Below are positions 1-10,681 of a stretch of DNA of 64,000 nt, piece by piece. Location of the stretch: assembly GCA_902610515.1 (NCBI GenBank), contig CACLVZ010000001.1:80001-144000 (forward strand), written 5' to 3'. The notes beneath the pieces were generated by a model. It was not told where the DNA came from. It saw only the letters and a list, made by a program, of their open reading frames with translations, and ran no database searches. A program made the translations under genes and the position numbers. Origin of the DNA: an uncultured Pelagibacteraceae bacterium (GTDB lineage Bacteria; Pseudomonadota; Alphaproteobacteria; Pelagibacterales; Pelagibacteraceae). Position 1 is the first letter of the stretch. Each line of letters begins with the position of its first letter.

Positions 1-2104
1 TTACAGCTTCAAAAATTGCCCTACATTGCATTTCATAAATCTCTGGAAAAGAAATACCAAGTCTGCATCCCCTATGACCAAGCATAGGGTTTTCCTCATG
101 GAGTTCTGAAATTCTATCTTTAACCTCTTTTGCTGATAAATTTAAAGATCTTGCGACTTCCTCTATATCTTTTTCAGCTTTTGGTAAAAATTCATGAAGT
201 GGTGGGTCTAATAATCTTACAGTTACAGGCAAACCTGACATGACTTTGAATATTTTTTTAAAGTCTTCTTTTTGATGAGGTAAAAGTTTATCCAGCGCAC
301 TATTTCTATCTTCTTTTGATTTAGATAAAATCATTTGTCTTACAGATAAAATTCTTTCCTCATCAAAGAACATATGCTCTGTTCTACATAAACCAATCCC
401 CTCAGCTCCAAATTCTCTCGCGATTTTACTGTCTGCTTCTGTTTCAGCATTCGTTCTCACTTTTAATTTTCTAAATTCATCAGCCCATTTCATTATTGTA
501 GAGAAATAACCAGAAATTTCAGGTTGAACAGTAGGCACTAAGCCTTTCATTACTTTTCCGCTTCCACCGTCTATAGTAATAATGTCTCCTTCTTTAATAA
601 TTACGTCTCCAGCTTTAAATTGTTTTAATTCATAATCGATCGTAATTTCACTTGAGCCCGAAACACATGGTCTTCCCATTCCTCGTGCTACAACCGCCGC
701 ATGGCTAGTCATGCCTCCTCTAGCCGTAAGAATTCCTTTAGCTGCATGCATTCCATGTATATCTTCTGGTGAAGTTTCTAACCTCACTAATATTGTATCT
801 TGCATCATCCCATTTAATTTTTCTGCTTCATCTGCAGTGAAAACAACTTTTCCACTTGCTGCACCAGGAGATGCAGGTAAACCAGATGCAATAATTTCTT
901 TTTTGACTTTATCGTCTAGAGTTGGATGTAATAAAGTGTCTAAAGTTTTTGGATCAATTCTTTTAATTGCTTCTTTTTTAGATATTAATTTTTCTTTAAC
1001 CATATCTACTGCAATTTTAATTGCAGCTTTAGCTGTTCTTTTTCCTGATCTAGTTTGCAACATCCAAAGCTTATTATTTTCAACTGTAAACTCGATATCC
1101 TGCATATCTTTGTAATGTTTTTCTAATCTTAAAAATACTTTTGCCAGCTCTTTATAAACTTTAGGCATTGCCTCTTCCATTGATAGATCTTTTGAACCAG
1201 ACTCTTGTTTAGCTTTCTTTGTTATATATTGAGGCGTTCGCGTTCCTGCTACAACATCTTCGCCTTGTGCATTAATTAAAAATTCTCCAAAAAAAGAATT
1301 TTCCCCCGTTGACGGGTTTCTAGTAAAAGCGACACCTGTTGAACAATCTTTCCCCATGTTACCAAAAACCATCGCTTGAATGTTTACTGCAGTTCCCCAA
1401 TGTTCAGGAATTTGATTTAATTTTCTATATGTTTTTGCTCTTTGACTGTCCCAAGATAAAAATACTGCATTTATAGCTCCTAGTAATTGTTCTTTTACGT
1501 CTTGTGGAAAATTAATTTTTTTTTCTTTTTTTACTAGATCTTTAAAATTTGTTATCAACCCATCCCAATCACTTTCATCTAAATCTGTATCTAGTAATAC
1601 ACCTTTTGTTAATTTGTAATTGTCAATTAGCTCTTCAAATAAGTGTCCTTCAACGCCGAGAACTACATTGCTATACATCTGTATAAATCTTCTATAGCTA
1701 TCTTTAGCAAATCTACCGTTTGAAGTTTTCTTTTTTAATGACTCTACTGTTTTATCATTAAGACCGAGATTTAAAATCGTATCCATCATACCAGGCATAG
1801 AAATTCTAGCACCTGATCTAACTGAAACTAATAACGGATTTTTAAGATCACCAAACTTCTTTTTAGTTTTCTTTTCAATATTTTTAAGCTCTGCTTCGAT
1901 ATCTTTAATAACACTTTTAGGAATTTTTTTTTTGTTTTTATAAAAAAGATCACAAACATCTGTTGAAATAGTGAAACCAGGAGGAACTGGTAAACCTAAT
2001 CTTCCCATCTCTCCAAGATTGGCTCCTTTACCACCTAAAATATTTTTTTTATTCTTTAAATTTTTTGCAGATTTATCATCAAAACTAAATACAACTTTTG
2101 CCAT
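1..2104 (-). CDS. ppdK: Pyruvate, phosphate dikinase (C-terminus beyond window edge)
   Basis: Interconverts pyruvate + ATP + Pi and PEP + AMP + PPi, linking pyruvate to gluconeogenesis. The visible 701 codons begin MAKVVFSFDDKSAKN and show the N-terminal nucleotide-binding domain (GGKGANLGEMGRLGLPVPPG), the SVRSGA and SMPGMMDTILN motifs, and the swivelling phosphohistidine domain with GGMTSHAAVVARGMGRPC; the phosphorylated His is near residue 468. The PEP-binding barrel has begun (RTEHMF) but its end, including the catalytic Cys, lies outside. The family is usually about 880-890 residues, so roughly a fifth is missing because of the window edge, not because of damage. The ATG overlaps the glyS stop codon (TAATG), so the two are probably translationally coupled. 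Confidence 0.95.
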   Translation of the reverse strand, partial: MAKVVFSFDDKSAKNLKNKKNILGGKGANLGEMGRLGLPVPPGFTISTDVCDLFYKNKKKIPKSVIKDIEAELKNIEKKTKKKFGDLKNPLLVSVRSGARISMPGMMDTILNLGLNDKTVESLKKKTSNGRFAKDSYRRFIQMYSNVVLGVEGHLFEELIDNYKLTKGVLLDTDLDESDWDGLITNFKDLVKKEKKINFPQDVKEQLLGAINAVFLSWDSQRAKTYRKLNQIPEHWGTAVNIQAMVFGNMGKDCSTGVAFTRNPSTGENSFFGEFLINAQGEDVVAGTRTPQYITKKAKQESGSKDLSMEEAMPKVYKELAKVFLRLEKHYKDMQDIEFTVENNKLWMLQTRSGKRTAKAAIKIAVDMVKEKLISKKEAIKRIDPKTLDTLLHPTLDDKVKKEIIASGLPASPGAASGKVVFTADEAEKLNGMMQDTILVRLETSPEDIHGMHAAKGILTARGGMTSHAAVVARGMGRPCVSGSSEITIDYELKQFKAGDVIIKEGDIITIDGGSGKVMKGLVPTVQPEISGYFSTIMKWADEFRKLKVRTNAETEADSKIAREFGAEGIGLCRTEHMFFDEERILSVRQMILSKSKEDRNSALDKLLPHQKEDFKKIFKVMSGLPVTVRLLDPPLHEFLPKAEKDIEEVARSLNLSAKEVKDRISELHEENPMLGHRGCRLGISFPEIYEMQCRAIFEAV

Positions 2105-4158
2105 TACAAACCCTCTAATTTTGAAAAATCGATAAAATTATCAAAGGTGTTACAAAACATTTTTAATAGCTCTAATCGATTATTTTTAATATCATGATTT
2201 TCATCATTTACTACCACATTGTCAAAAAAATTATCTGTAGATTCTTTAGTGTCAGACAACTTCATTAACAAACTTTCGTAGTCTTTATTTTCATCTTTAA
2301 CAGTAAAAGCTTTTCTAATTTCATTAATTTTTTCATGAAGAACTTTTTCTTCTTCCTTTCTAAATAAAACAGCATCTGGTCTTCCAGTGATTCCTTTTCC
2401 AGCTTTATCCAAAATGTTTGATGCTCGTTTATAAGAGCTAATTGCATTAATACCGATTCCTTTATTTTTATATTTATTAATTAAAATAGTTTTTGCATAA
2501 AGATCTAAAAAATTATCTCCAGCATGTGAACTAACTGAGGCTTCTATAATATCAGGTTTAATATTTTTTAATTTTAAAACATTTCTCATTCTTTCTTTAA
2601 TAAAATCTAAAACCTCTTGTTCAGTTTTCTCATTTTTTATCTCAACACCTTGATCTTGATATAGTCTTATTGCATAACTAATTAGATCTCTTAATTTAAA
2701 TGATAATTTATTTTCAATTATTATTCTTAGTAAACCTACTGCTGCTCGTCTTAAAGCAAAAGGATCTTTTGAGCTTGTAGGTTTTTCATTTACAACAAAA
2801 AAGCCAACTAAAGTGTCAATCTTGTCTACAATCGAAATTGAATAGCCAAACGGTTTTTTAGGTAACGCAGATGTTAAACCAATAGGTAAATAGTGATCAC
2901 TAACTGAGTTAGCGATATCCTCTTCAAATCCTTGTGCTAAAGCAAAATATTTTCCCATAACTCCTTGAAGTTCAGGATATTCCCCTACCAAATCTGAACA
3001 TAAGTCAGATTTTGAAATTGAAGCCGCTACTTGTACTTTTTCTTTGCTTATATTCAAATCATCAGATAGAAGACCTGCTAATTTTCTCAGTCTTTGAGTT
3101 TTGTCATAAACAGTTCCAAGTTTTTCATAAAACATAATTGATTTTAAATTTGCTATTTGTTTAATCAAATTTTTAGATCGATCTTTATCCCAGAAAAATT
3201 TAGCATCAGCTAATCTCGCCTCAATGACTCTCTTATTTCCCTCTATAATGAATTTTTTTTCATCCTTTTTATTTGCTACAACAAAAAAATTGTTTGTTAA
3301 TCTTTCTCTACTGTCAAAAATTGGAAAATATCTTTGGTGTTTCTCCAAAGTAGAGATGATAATTTCTTGAGGTATTTTTAGATAATCTTTATTAAAACTT
3401 ACATGTAATAAATGAGGGTCTTCAACAATATTTACAACTTCCTCTAATAAGTTTTTGTTAATTCTCTCTTTGTACTGTTTAGAATTTGAAATAGAACTAA
3501 TCTTTTTGAGAATAATTTGTTCTCTAGCTTGATGATCAACAATAATATTAAAAGTTTTAAGAAAACTTAAGTACTCTTTAAAATTATTAATTTTTCTGGA
3601 TTTAATTATCAGATCTTGCTCGACAATTATTTTATCTGTTGTCTCTAAATGATCAAAGTTAAAAGAGAGTTTTTTATTATTAAATCTTGCAAATATTGAC
3701 TGAAGAGGTCTTCCCCACATTAAATTGTGATCAGACCATTTCATTGACTTTTTCCAGCTAATTGAACTGATAGCTTTAGGGATAATTTTGCATAATAATT
3801 CTTCAACTAAAACTGACTTAGGTTGAGTTTTAATAAAGTAAAATTTTCCTTTATCTGTATCTTTTTCGATTAAATCTTGTTCTGATACTTTTTTTGCTTT
3901 CAAAAAACCTTGTATAACTTTATCAGGAGATCCTATTTTGGGTCCTTTAATTTCTTTAGCTGCTAATTTTATAATTTCAGCTATATCATTTGCTAAAAGA
4001 ACTAGTCTTGTTGGTGAAGAGTATACTATTAGCTCTTTATATCTAATTTCATTATCTTTAAATGAACTTTTAATAAATTCTTTTAGTTGTGTTCTTGCTC
4101 CTATTTGAAGTTGAGGTGGAATTTCTTCACTATAAAGTTCCAATAAAAGTTCTGCCAT
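2104..4158 (-). CDS. glyS: Glycyl-tRNA synthetase beta subunit
   Basis: Beta chain of the alpha2-beta2 bacterial glycyl-tRNA synthetase, carrying tRNA-binding and anticodon-recognition regions. The start MAELLLELYSEEIPP is the family signature, followed by SPTRLVLLA and the ADAKFFWDKDR segment; the HD-like part contains KSDLCSDLVGEYPELQGVMG and DPFALRRAAVGLLRII. Its 684 residues match the family. It lies 3 bp after glyQ and its TAA shares one base with the ppdK ATG, so glyQ-glyS-ppdK look co-transcribed. Confidence 0.97.
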   Translation of the reverse strand: MAELLLELYSEEIPPQLQIGARTQLKEFIKSSFKDNEIRYKELIVYSSPTRLVLLANDIAEIIKLAAKEIKGPKIGSPDKVIQGFLKAKKVSEQDLIEKDTDKGKFYFIKTQPKSVLVEELLCKIIPKAISSISWKKSMKWSDHNLMWGRPLQSIFARFNNKKLSFNFDHLETTDKIIVEQDLIIKSRKINNFKEYLSFLKTFNIIVDHQAREQIILKKISSISNSKQYKERINKNLLEEVVNIVEDPHLLHVSFNKDYLKIPQEIIISTLEKHQRYFPIFDSRERLTNNFFVVANKKDEKKFIIEGNKRVIEARLADAKFFWDKDRSKNLIKQIANLKSIMFYEKLGTVYDKTQRLRKLAGLLSDDLNISKEKVQVAASISKSDLCSDLVGEYPELQGVMGKYFALAQGFEEDIANSVSDHYLPIGLTSALPKKPFGYSISIVDKIDTLVGFFVVNEKPTSSKDPFALRRAAVGLLRIIIENKLSFKLRDLISYAIRLYQDQGVEIKNEKTEQEVLDFIKERMRNVLKLKNIKPDIIEASVSSHAGDNFLDLYAKTILINKYKNKGIGINAISSYKRASNILDKAGKGITGRPDAVLFRKEEEKVLHEKINEIRKAFTVKDENKDYESLLMKLSDTKESTDNFFDNVVVNDENHDIKNNRLELLKMFCNTFDNFIDFSKLEGL

Positions 4159-4161
4159 AAA

Positions 4162-5046
4162 TTAACTTTGAGAGCTTAACCATAGTGCACCGCATCCTTT
4201 TGCGAGCTCTCTTATCCTTGTGATATAACCAGTTCTTTCTGCTACACCTATAACGCCCCGGGCATCTAATAAGTTAAATATATGACTTGCTTTTAAACAC
4301 TGATCATAAGCTGGTAATGAAAGATTTTTTTCAAGTAAAGATTTACATTCATTTTCAGTATTTTCAAAACTTTTAAGCAAAGCATCAGTATTTGCGAACT
4401 CAAAGTTATAAGCAGAAAATTCTTTTTCGGCTTGAAAGAAAACTTCTTTATATTTCACACCATTATTATTCCAATCCAGATCAAAAACATTATTTTTTTC
4501 TTGAACAAACATACATAGCCTCTCAAGACCATAAGTAATTTCAACTGGAACAGGTTTACATTCTATACCTGTCATTTGTTGAAAATAAGTAAATTGGGTA
4601 ATCTCCATTCCATCACACCAGACTTCCCACCCAAGTCCTGCTGCCCCTAAGGTTGGACTTTCCCAATCATCTTCAACAAAACGGATATCATGATTTTTAA
4701 CATCTATACCAACAGCCGCTAAGCTTTTTAAATATGTTTGTTTAATGTTACTTGGGGATGGTTTAATAATTACTTGATATTGATAATAGTGTTGTAAACG
4801 ATTTGGGTTTTCACCATATCTACCGTCCGTTGGTCGTCTTGAAGGCTGAACATAAGCAGCTTTCCATGGTTTAGGACCTAGAGATCTTAACGTAGTTGCA
4901 GGATGAAAAGTCCCAGCTCCAACTTCTAAATCATATGGCTGTAAAATTACACAGCCATTTCTTCCCCAAAATTTTTGAAGATTCATTATTATATCTTGAA
5001 AAGAAAGGGAGTTATTTTTTTTACTAACTTTTTTTTTAACTGGCAT
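4162..5046 (-). CDS. glyQ: Glycyl-tRNA synthetase alpha subunit
   Basis: Catalytic chain that forms glycyl-adenylate and charges tRNA-Gly together with GlyS. Highly conserved segments are visible: [24 protein letters not shown] (split by numbering: residues about 27-50), [20 protein letters not shown], and [32 protein letters not shown]. Length 294 is normal. A Lys-rich N-terminal tail of about 12 residues precedes the conserved core. It abuts the S49 peptidase gene with no gap upstream and glyS 3 bp downstream. Confidence 0.97.
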   Translation of the reverse strand: MPVKKKVSKKNNSLSFQDIIMNLQKFWGRNGCVILQPYDLEVGAGTFHPATTLRSLGPKPWKAAYVQPSRRPTDGRYGENPNRLQHYYQYQVIIKPSPSNIKQTYLKSLAAVGIDVKNHDIRFVEDDWESPTLGAAGLGWEVWCDGMEITQFTYFQQMTGIECKPVPVEITYGLERLCMFVQEKNNVFDLDWNNNGVKYKEVFFQAEKEFSAYNFEFANTDALLKSFENTENECKSLLEKNLSLPAYDQCLKASHIFNLLDARGVIGVAERTGYITRIRELAKGCGALWLSSQS

Positions 5047-5859
5047 TTATAAACCAAATTTTTGCCACATAGATTTTTCTTCAATTAAATTTACAAGTTT
5101 TTCAACTGGGTCTTGAACAGATGAAGAAAGTTTTCTTGCAATAAAACCTTTAGGTTTTTCAAATGTTTTAATAATTACTTTTTCACCAAATTTTTCTTTT
5201 AACACTTGGTCAGCGTTTCCAATACCGTCAATTAGACCAAGTTTTAATGATGTTTTTCCAGTCCAAAATTCTCCAGTAAAAATATTATTTTTTTCGGGAT
5301 CCTTAAGTTTTGACCCTCTGCTATTTTGGACAACTTTTATAAAGTCTTCATGTAATTCAAGTTGTATAGTTTTTAATCTTTTAATGTCCTCCTCTTTTTC
5401 TTCTTTAAATGGATCTAAAGTGCTTTTGTTTTTTCCAGCTGTATAAACTCTTCTTTCAACTCCAATCTTTTGAATTAGGTCTTTAAAACCGAAGGATGCA
5501 GAAATTACTCCGATTGAACCAATGATTGAACTTGAGTTTGCATAAATTTCATCTCCAGCGCATGCAATAAAATATCCACCTGATGCTGCGACGTCTTCGG
5601 CAAATATTATTACTTTTACCTTTTTTTTTTCAGCTAGCTGCCTTATATAACTATAAATTAAATGCGACTGAACCGGGGATCCTCCCGGAGAATTAATTGA
5701 TATTGCAACGTGAGAAATTTTTTTAACTGAAAAAGCTTTTTTCAAAATATCCCTCTGATTAGCTAATTCCATGCCTTGTTTAAACTTACCTGCTGAACCT
5801 ATAATGCCTGTGAGTCTGACATGTGGAACTACTTTTTTTTTCTTAAAAAATGAAAACAT
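5047..5859 (-). CDS. sppA: S49-family serine peptidase (SppA/SohB-like)
   Basis: Peptidase of the SppA/S49 group, which degrades residual signal peptides or membrane-protein fragments at the inner membrane. Crotonase-like core with INSPGGSPVQSHLIY (about residues 56-70), the nucleophile Ser93 in VAASGGYFIACAGD, and the likely general-base Lys at 143-145 in YTAGKNKSTLDPF. The protein is a single catalytic domain of 270 residues. There is no convincing N-terminal transmembrane segment (MFSFFKKKK), so it resembles the short cytoplasmic-face version rather than E. coli SppA. First gene of a minus-strand run into glyQ, glyS and ppdK; divergent from ispB. Specific substrates cannot be read from sequence. 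Confidence 0.85.
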   Translation of the reverse strand: MFSFFKKKKVVPHVRLTGIIGSAGKFKQGMELANQRDILKKAFSVKKISHVAISINSPGGSPVQSHLIYSYIRQLAEKKKVKVIIFAEDVAASGGYFIACAGDEIYANSSSIIGSIGVISASFGFKDLIQKIGVERRVYTAGKNKSTLDPFKEEKEEDIKRLKTIQLELHEDFIKVVQNSRGSKLKDPEKNNIFTGEFWTGKTSLKLGLIDGIGNADQVLKEKFGEKVIIKTFEKPKGFIARKLSSSVQDPVEKLVNLIEEKSMWQKFGL

Positions 5860-5939
5860 ATTTTTTGATGATTAATTATATTCTTATAACAGCAAAAAAT
5901 TAAATTTTAATTAATAATTACGCTACTTATAGTTGAATT

Positions 5940-5955
5940 GTGGGTGCGTCACCAC
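5940..5955. promoter_or_regulatory. Unexplained GC-rich imperfect inverted repeat between sppA and ispB
   Basis: In an intergenic gap of about 146 bp that is otherwise nearly all A/T, positions 5940-5955 read GTGGGTGCGTCACCAC, followed by GGGATCAT. The arms can pair with a single bulged G around a 3-nt loop. No run of T follows on the plus strand, so it does not look like an intrinsic terminator. It sits between two divergent genes and could be a regulator site or a 5'-UTR hairpin of either. Function unknown. Confidence 0.35.
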
Positions 5956-6005
5956 GGGATCATTTAAAAATTTATTATTAGCTGAAACAAATATAAATAT
6001 TGCTT

Positions 6006-7019
6006 ATGGGATCAGTTATACCTTTAAAAAAATCAGCAAATTCTGCTTACCTTGAACTTAAAAACCTTCTTGGTGATAAGCTGCAAAAAGTTGAAAATCT
6101 TATTCAAGAAAAGTTAAAAAGTGATGTAAGTCTGATTAAGAAGATGAGCGATCATCACTTAGGATCAGGCGGTAAAAGATTAAGAGCACTCCTAACTTTA
6201 GAATCTGCAAAATTAACTGGATATAATGAAGATAAAAGAGATATTAATTTAGCTGCTTGTGTTGAATTAATTCATTCTGCAACTCTTTTACACGATGATG
6301 TTATAGATGAAAGTGAATTGAGGAGGGGGATCAAAACTACTAATTCTGTTTGGGGTAATCAATCATCTATTTTGGTAGGTGATTATTTGCTTAGTAGATG
6401 TTTTGAAATGATGGTTGAAGACGGTGACTTAGAAGTTTTAAAGTTGCTATCCTCTACTTCTTCAAAAATTGCTCAGGGTGAAGTTTTACAACTTCAGCAT
6501 AAAGGCGAAGCTGATCTATTAGAGGAAACTTATATAGATATAATAAACTTAAAAACAGCCTCACTTTTTTCTGCAGCAACTAAAACAGGAGCTTGTTTAT
6601 CAGGGAGTAATGAAAAAGAAAAAAAAGCTTTGGAGTCATACGGTAGAAATTTGGGACTGGCATTTCAAATTGCTGATGACGCTCTTGACTTTTATGCAAA
6701 AGAAAAAATGTTTGGTAAAGAAATTGGTAAAGATTTTTTTGAAGGAAAAGTTACTCTTCCAATGATTATTATTTTTCAGAAAGGAAATAAAGAAGAAAAA
6801 AATTTTCTTGATATAATAATGAAAAAGGAAAAAAGAACTGAAAAAGATTTTAGTGATACATTATCTATAATTAATAAATATAAAGCAGTCGAAGCTACAT
6901 TCAAAAAAGCTGAATATTTTGTAAATGTTTCTTATGATGCTTTAGCGATTTTTCCAGATAACGAAGATAAAAAAATCTTACAAAACTTAACGAGCTTTAG
7001 CCTCAATAGATCTTTTTAA
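6006..7019 (+). CDS. ispB: Polyprenyl diphosphate synthase, octaprenyl/decaprenyl type
   Basis: Trans-isoprenyl diphosphate synthase that elongates FPP with IPP to make the ubiquinone side chain. First aspartate-rich motif HDDVIDESE lies near residues 96-103, with upstream GSGGKRLRALLTL; the second, ADDALDFYAKE, is near 221-231, followed by GKDFFEGKVTLPMI. About 337 residues, as usual for long-chain enzymes. The frame extends two codons upstream to a TTG at 6000, but ATG at 6006 is the simpler start; neither has a strong Shine-Dalgarno sequence. It converges on pdxH, sharing TTAA at 7016-7019 as both stop codons. Product chain length is not readable from sequence. Confidence 0.9.
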   Translation: MGSVIPLKKSANSAYLELKNLLGDKLQKVENLIQEKLKSDVSLIKKMSDHHLGSGGKRLRALLTLESAKLTGYNEDKRDINLAACVELIHSATLLHDDVIDESELRRGIKTTNSVWGNQSSILVGDYLLSRCFEMMVEDGDLEVLKLLSSTSSKIAQGEVLQLQHKGEADLLEETYIDIINLKTASLFSAATKTGACLSGSNEKEKKALESYGRNLGLAFQIADDALDFYAKEKMFGKEIGKDFFEGKVTLPMIIIFQKGNKEEKNFLDIIMKKEKRTEKDFSDTLSIINKYKAVEATFKKAEYFVNVSYDALAIFPDNEDKKILQNLTSFSLNRSF

Positions 7020-7648
7020 GGATAAAGAAGCTCTTTCTCCCAATTTCCATTTTTTTTTCTATAGTTTAATCTCTCATGTATTCTGCCTTCGCCGTCCAAC
7101 CAAAATTCTATTTCTTCTGGTAATAATCTCCATCCGGACCAGTGTGGTGGTCTTGGCACATTTTTTTGATCAGGAAATTTTTTTTCAAATTGTTTTATTT
7201 TATTCAAAAATGTTTCTCTTTGGTCTAAAATTGAAGATTGTGATGAGGCCCACGCACCAATTCTATTTTTGTATGGTCGTGAATTAAAATAATCATCTGC
7301 CTCTTTAGCTGAGACTTCTTCTACTTTTCCAATAGCTCTTACTTGACGTCTTAAACTTTTCCAATGAAAGCACATTGAGGCTTTTTGATTTTCTTTAAGT
7401 TCATTTCCTTTTTTACTGTTAAAATTTGTATAAAAAACAAATCCTTTGTCGCTTAAACCTTTGAGAAGGACTATTCTTACATTTGGCTGATTATGTTTAT
7501 TTGAAGTTGCAATAGCAACGGCGTTGGGGTCATTAATTTCACTTTCCTCTGCCTTAGAAAACCATTTTTTAAACAATTCTATTGGATTATCTAATTCTTC
7601 AAAGATAATATCTATACCAAGTGAATTTTTGCCATTTTTTTGATTCAT
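7016..7648 (-). CDS. pdxH: Pyridoxamine/pyridoxine 5'-phosphate oxidase
   Basis: FMN-dependent oxidase making pyridoxal 5'-phosphate from PNP or PMP. FMN-contacting segment NVRIVLLKGLSDKGFVFYTN with KKGNELKENQKASMCFHWKSLRRQVR downstream, then SRPYKNRIGAWASSQSS and the C-terminal PPHWSGWRLLPEEIEFW and RIHERLNYRK family motifs. Length 210 is typical. Divergent from aroC with only 34 bp between the start codons, so the promoters must be packed tightly. Stop codon shared in antiparallel with ispB. Confidence 0.96.
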   Translation of the reverse strand: MNQKNGKNSLGIDIIFEELDNPIELFKKWFSKAEESEINDPNAVAIATSNKHNQPNVRIVLLKGLSDKGFVFYTNFNSKKGNELKENQKASMCFHWKSLRRQVRAIGKVEEVSAKEADDYFNSRPYKNRIGAWASSQSSILDQRETFLNKIKQFEKKFPDQKNVPRPPHWSGWRLLPEEIEFWLDGEGRIHERLNYRKKNGNWEKELLYP

Positions 7649-7682
7649 AATTTCTTTAAAATAATTTATACATTAATTATCT

Positions 7683-8765
7683 ATGTCTTTTAATACTTTT
7701 GGAAAAATATTTAGGTTTACCACTTGGGGAGAGTCCCATGGCCCAGCTATTGGTTGTGTAATAGATGGATGTCCCCCTAATATACCTATATCTGAGGCAG
7801 ATATTCAGAAAGATATGGACAGAAGAAGACCTGGTCAATCAAAATTTACCACTCAAAGAAAAGAGGCAGATAAAGTTATAATTTTATCTGGTGTATTTGA
7901 AGGTAAAACTACTGGGACTCCAATTTCTATAATTATTTATAATGAAGATAAAAGATCCAGAGACTACGAAACAATAAAAAATAAATTTAGACCTGGTCAC
8001 GCTGACTATACTTATTTTAAAAAATATGGAATTAGAGATTACAGAGGTGGAGGCAGGCAATCTGCTCGAGAAACTGCTAGTAGAGTTGCTGCAGGCGCAG
8101 TAGCCAAAACTGTTCTTAAGAAAATGATAGGTTCAAAATTTAATGTAATCGGTGCCGTCACTCAACTAGGGTTAATGTCTTGCGATAAACTAAATTGGAA
8201 GAATAGTGAGATAAGAAAAAATCCCTTTTTTTGTCCAGATAAAAAATCTGTAAAACTTTGGGAAAAATATCTTTTGGCTGTAAGAAAAGCAGGTTCCTCT
8301 TGTGGAGCAATAATAGAGTTAAGAGCAACTGGTGTTCCAGTTGGTTTAGGTGCTCCAATCTATTCTAAACTTGATACTGATATAGCTGCAGCATTAATGA
8401 GTATAAATGCTGTAAAGGGAGTTAATATTGGAGCTGGAATGAATGCGGCTTTTCTAACTGGAGAGGAAAATTCTGACGAAATGAGAAAAAGGTCTGGAGT
8501 AATAAAATTTAAAACTAACCAAGCTGGTGGAATTTTGGGAGGTATTTCTTCAGGTCAAAATATCGTTGCTTCATTTGCAGTCAAGCCTACTTCATCAATT
8601 TTAACAAAAAGAAATACAATAGATAAAAAAGGCAAAAATACTAAAATCTCGGTAAAAGGAAGACATGATCCTTGTGTAGGCATTAGAGCGGTGCCGATAG
8701 GTGAAGCCATGATAAACTGCGTTCTATTGGATCATTATTTAATGCATAGAGCGCAGTGTAGTTAA
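7683..8765 (+). CDS. aroC: Chorismate synthase
   Basis: Last common step of aromatic biosynthesis: 5-enolpyruvylshikimate 3-phosphate to chorismate, using reduced FMN. The three family signatures are present: [14 protein letters not shown] (from residue 16), [27 protein letters not shown] (central) and [18 protein letters not shown] near the C-terminus. 360 residues, full length. Convergent with dxs; TTAA at 8762-8765 supplies the stop codon for both genes. The dehydroquinate-synthase-like gene at 52338-53456 need not belong to this pathway. Confidence 0.97.
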   Translation: MSFNTFGKIFRFTTWGESHGPAIGCVIDGCPPNIPISEADIQKDMDRRRPGQSKFTTQRKEADKVIILSGVFEGKTTGTPISIIIYNEDKRSRDYETIKNKFRPGHADYTYFKKYGIRDYRGGGRQSARETASRVAAGAVAKTVLKKMIGSKFNVIGAVTQLGLMSCDKLNWKNSEIRKNPFFCPDKKSVKLWEKYLLAVRKAGSSCGAIIELRATGVPVGLGAPIYSKLDTDIAAALMSINAVKGVNIGAGMNAAFLTGEENSDEMRKRSGVIKFKTNQAGGILGGISSGQNIVASFAVKPTSSILTKRNTIDKKGKNTKISVKGRHDPCVGIRAVPIGEAMINCVLLDHYLMHRAQCS

Positions 8766-10681
8766 TTAGATTTCTTATTTTTATTTTTTGCTATAATTAT
8801 ATTTGAATTCAAAGTTTCTTGAACTTTATTTACTATCGATAAACTATCTAAACCAGCAGTTTCATACATTTTTTCAGGTGTGTCTTGATCTATAAAAATA
8901 TCTGGCAAAATCATCGATCTGAATTTTAAGCCTGTATCAAAAACTCCTCTATCAGATAATAATTGCATCACATGTGAGCCAAAACCACCTATAGAACCTT
9001 CCTCGATTGTTATCAAAACTTCATGGTTAGTTGCCACCTCCATAATTAATTTCTCATCTAATGGTTTGGCAAATCTTGCGTCAACTATTGTACATTCAAT
9101 ACCTTTTTTTCTTAAGCCTTCAGAGGCTTTTTTACATTCCTCAAGTCGTGTTCCAAAACTTAATAATGCTACTTTTTTTCCCTCCTTAATTAATTTTGCT
9201 TTTCCAATTTCTAAAATTTCATTGATGGGAGGCAACGAAACTCCAACTCCATTACCTCTAGGATATCTAAAGGCTGAAGGTCGATCATTAATTTCAACAG
9301 ATGTATTAATCATTTTAACTAGTTCTGCCTCATCACTTGCAGCCATAACTACAAAATTTGGTAAAGTTGATAAGTATGTTATGTCAAAAGATCCTGCGTG
9401 AGTTGGTCCGTCAGCGCCGACTAACCCAGCTCTATCTATTGCAAACCTCACCGGTAGGGATTGTAGAGCAACGTCATGAACTACTTGATCATAAGCTCTT
9501 TGTAAAAAAGTTGAATAAATTGCTGCATAAGGTTTATATCCCTCTGTAGCTAATCCTGCTGCAAAAGTTACAGCATGTTGTTCTGCTATCCCAACGTCAA
9601 ACGCTCTATCAGGAAATCGTTTTTCAAATAAATTAATACCTGTCCCAGATGGCATTGCACCAGTAATTCCCACAATTTTTGTGTCTTGTTCGGCGTGCTT
9701 AATCAAAGTATCTGCAAATACTTTCGTATATGAAGGAGTATTTGACTTAGACTTTGATTGCTCGCCAGTTGAAATGTTAAACTTAGAAACTCCATGATAT
9801 TTATCCCCAGACTCCTCAGCAGGTTTATATCCTTTTCCTTTTTGCGTTCTTACATGAATAAGAACCGGGCCTTGATGATTAGAATTTTTAACATTTTCGA
9901 ATATTTGTACTAGACTTTCTACGTCATGTCCGTCTATTGGCCCCACGTAATAAAATCCAAGTTCGCTAAATAATGTTCCACCAGTAACCATATTTCTTAA
10001 CATATCTTCAGCTTTACCTGCTTTTTGACTAAATCTTTTTGAAAAAGCAGAAATAATCATTTTCAAAGTTTCTCTAAAACTAAAATATAGTTTACCAGAC
10101 AACAAATTAGCTAAATATTTGCTCATTGCACCTACGGGTCTAGCGATTGACATATCATTATCATTTAATACTACTATTAAATTAGATTTTAGAGCTCCAG
10201 CATTATTCATTGCTTCATATGCCATTCCAGCACTCATAGCCCCATCGCCTATAACTGCTATAACATTATTATTATTATTTGATAATTTTTTTGCCACTGA
10301 CATGCCCAAGGTTGAAGAAATAGAAGTAGAACTATGAGCTGCTCCAAAAGGATCATACTCACTCTCTGTCCTTTTTGTAAAACCAGATAAACCTCCACCT
10401 TTTCTCAAAGTTTTAATTCGTTCTCTTCTGCCAGTAATGAGTTTATGAGGATAGCATTGATGACTAACATCCCAAACTAATTTATCTTTTGGAGTATCAA
10501 ATACAAAATGCAAAGCCACCGTAAGCTCAACTACACCTAAACCAGCACCTAGATGGCCTCCTGTTTCTGACACAACGTCAATTAACTCATCTCTAAGTTC
10601 ATCAGAAATTCGCTTTAAGTCTTCTTTTTTGAATTTTCGTAAATCAGATGGAAAATTAATTTGTTTAATAATTCTTGTCAT
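8762..10681 (-). CDS. dxs: 1-deoxy-D-xylulose-5-phosphate synthase
   Basis: Thiamine-diphosphate enzyme condensing pyruvate and glyceraldehyde 3-phosphate at the entry of the MEP isoprenoid pathway. N-terminal [24 protein letters not shown], the ThDP/Mg motif [18 protein letters not shown] (about residues 143-160), and in the pyrimidine domain the [16 protein letters not shown] and [27 protein letters not shown] segments are clear. 639 residues, complete. It follows ispA with a TAATG overlap, a coupling of dxs with FPP synthase that is common in proteobacteria, so this pair supplies precursors used by ispB nearby. Confidence 0.97.
   Translation of the reverse strand: MTRIIKQINFPSDLRKFKKEDLKRISDELRDELIDVVSETGGHLGAGLGVVELTVALHFVFDTPKDKLVWDVSHQCYPHKLITGRRERIKTLRKGGGLSGFTKRTESEYDPFGAAHSSTSISSTLGMSVAKKLSNNNNNVIAVIGDGAMSAGMAYEAMNNAGALKSNLIVVLNDNDMSIARPVGAMSKYLANLLSGKLYFSFRETLKMIISAFSKRFSQKAGKAEDMLRNMVTGGTLFSELGFYYVGPIDGHDVESLVQIFENVKNSNHQGPVLIHVRTQKGKGYKPAEESGDKYHGVSKFNISTGEQSKSKSNTPSYTKVFADTLIKHAEQDTKIVGITGAMPSGTGINLFEKRFPDRAFDVGIAEQHAVTFAAGLATEGYKPYAAIYSTFLQRAYDQVVHDVALQSLPVRFAIDRAGLVGADGPTHAGSFDITYLSTLPNFVVMAASDEAELVKMINTSVEINDRPSAFRYPRGNGVGVSLPPINEILEIGKAKLIKEGKKVALLSFGTRLEECKKASEGLRKKGIECTIVDARFAKPLDEKLIMEVATNHEVLITIEEGSIGGFGSHVMQLLSDRGVFDTGLKFRSMILPDIFIDQDTPEKMYETAGLDSLSIVNKVQETLNSNIIIAKNKNKKSN

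Noticed and set aside
711..1115. A 134-codon open frame antisense to ppdK
   Set aside because: ppdK is continuous and conserved across this stretch on the minus strand; the plus-strand frame is a shadow with no ribosome binding site or motif.
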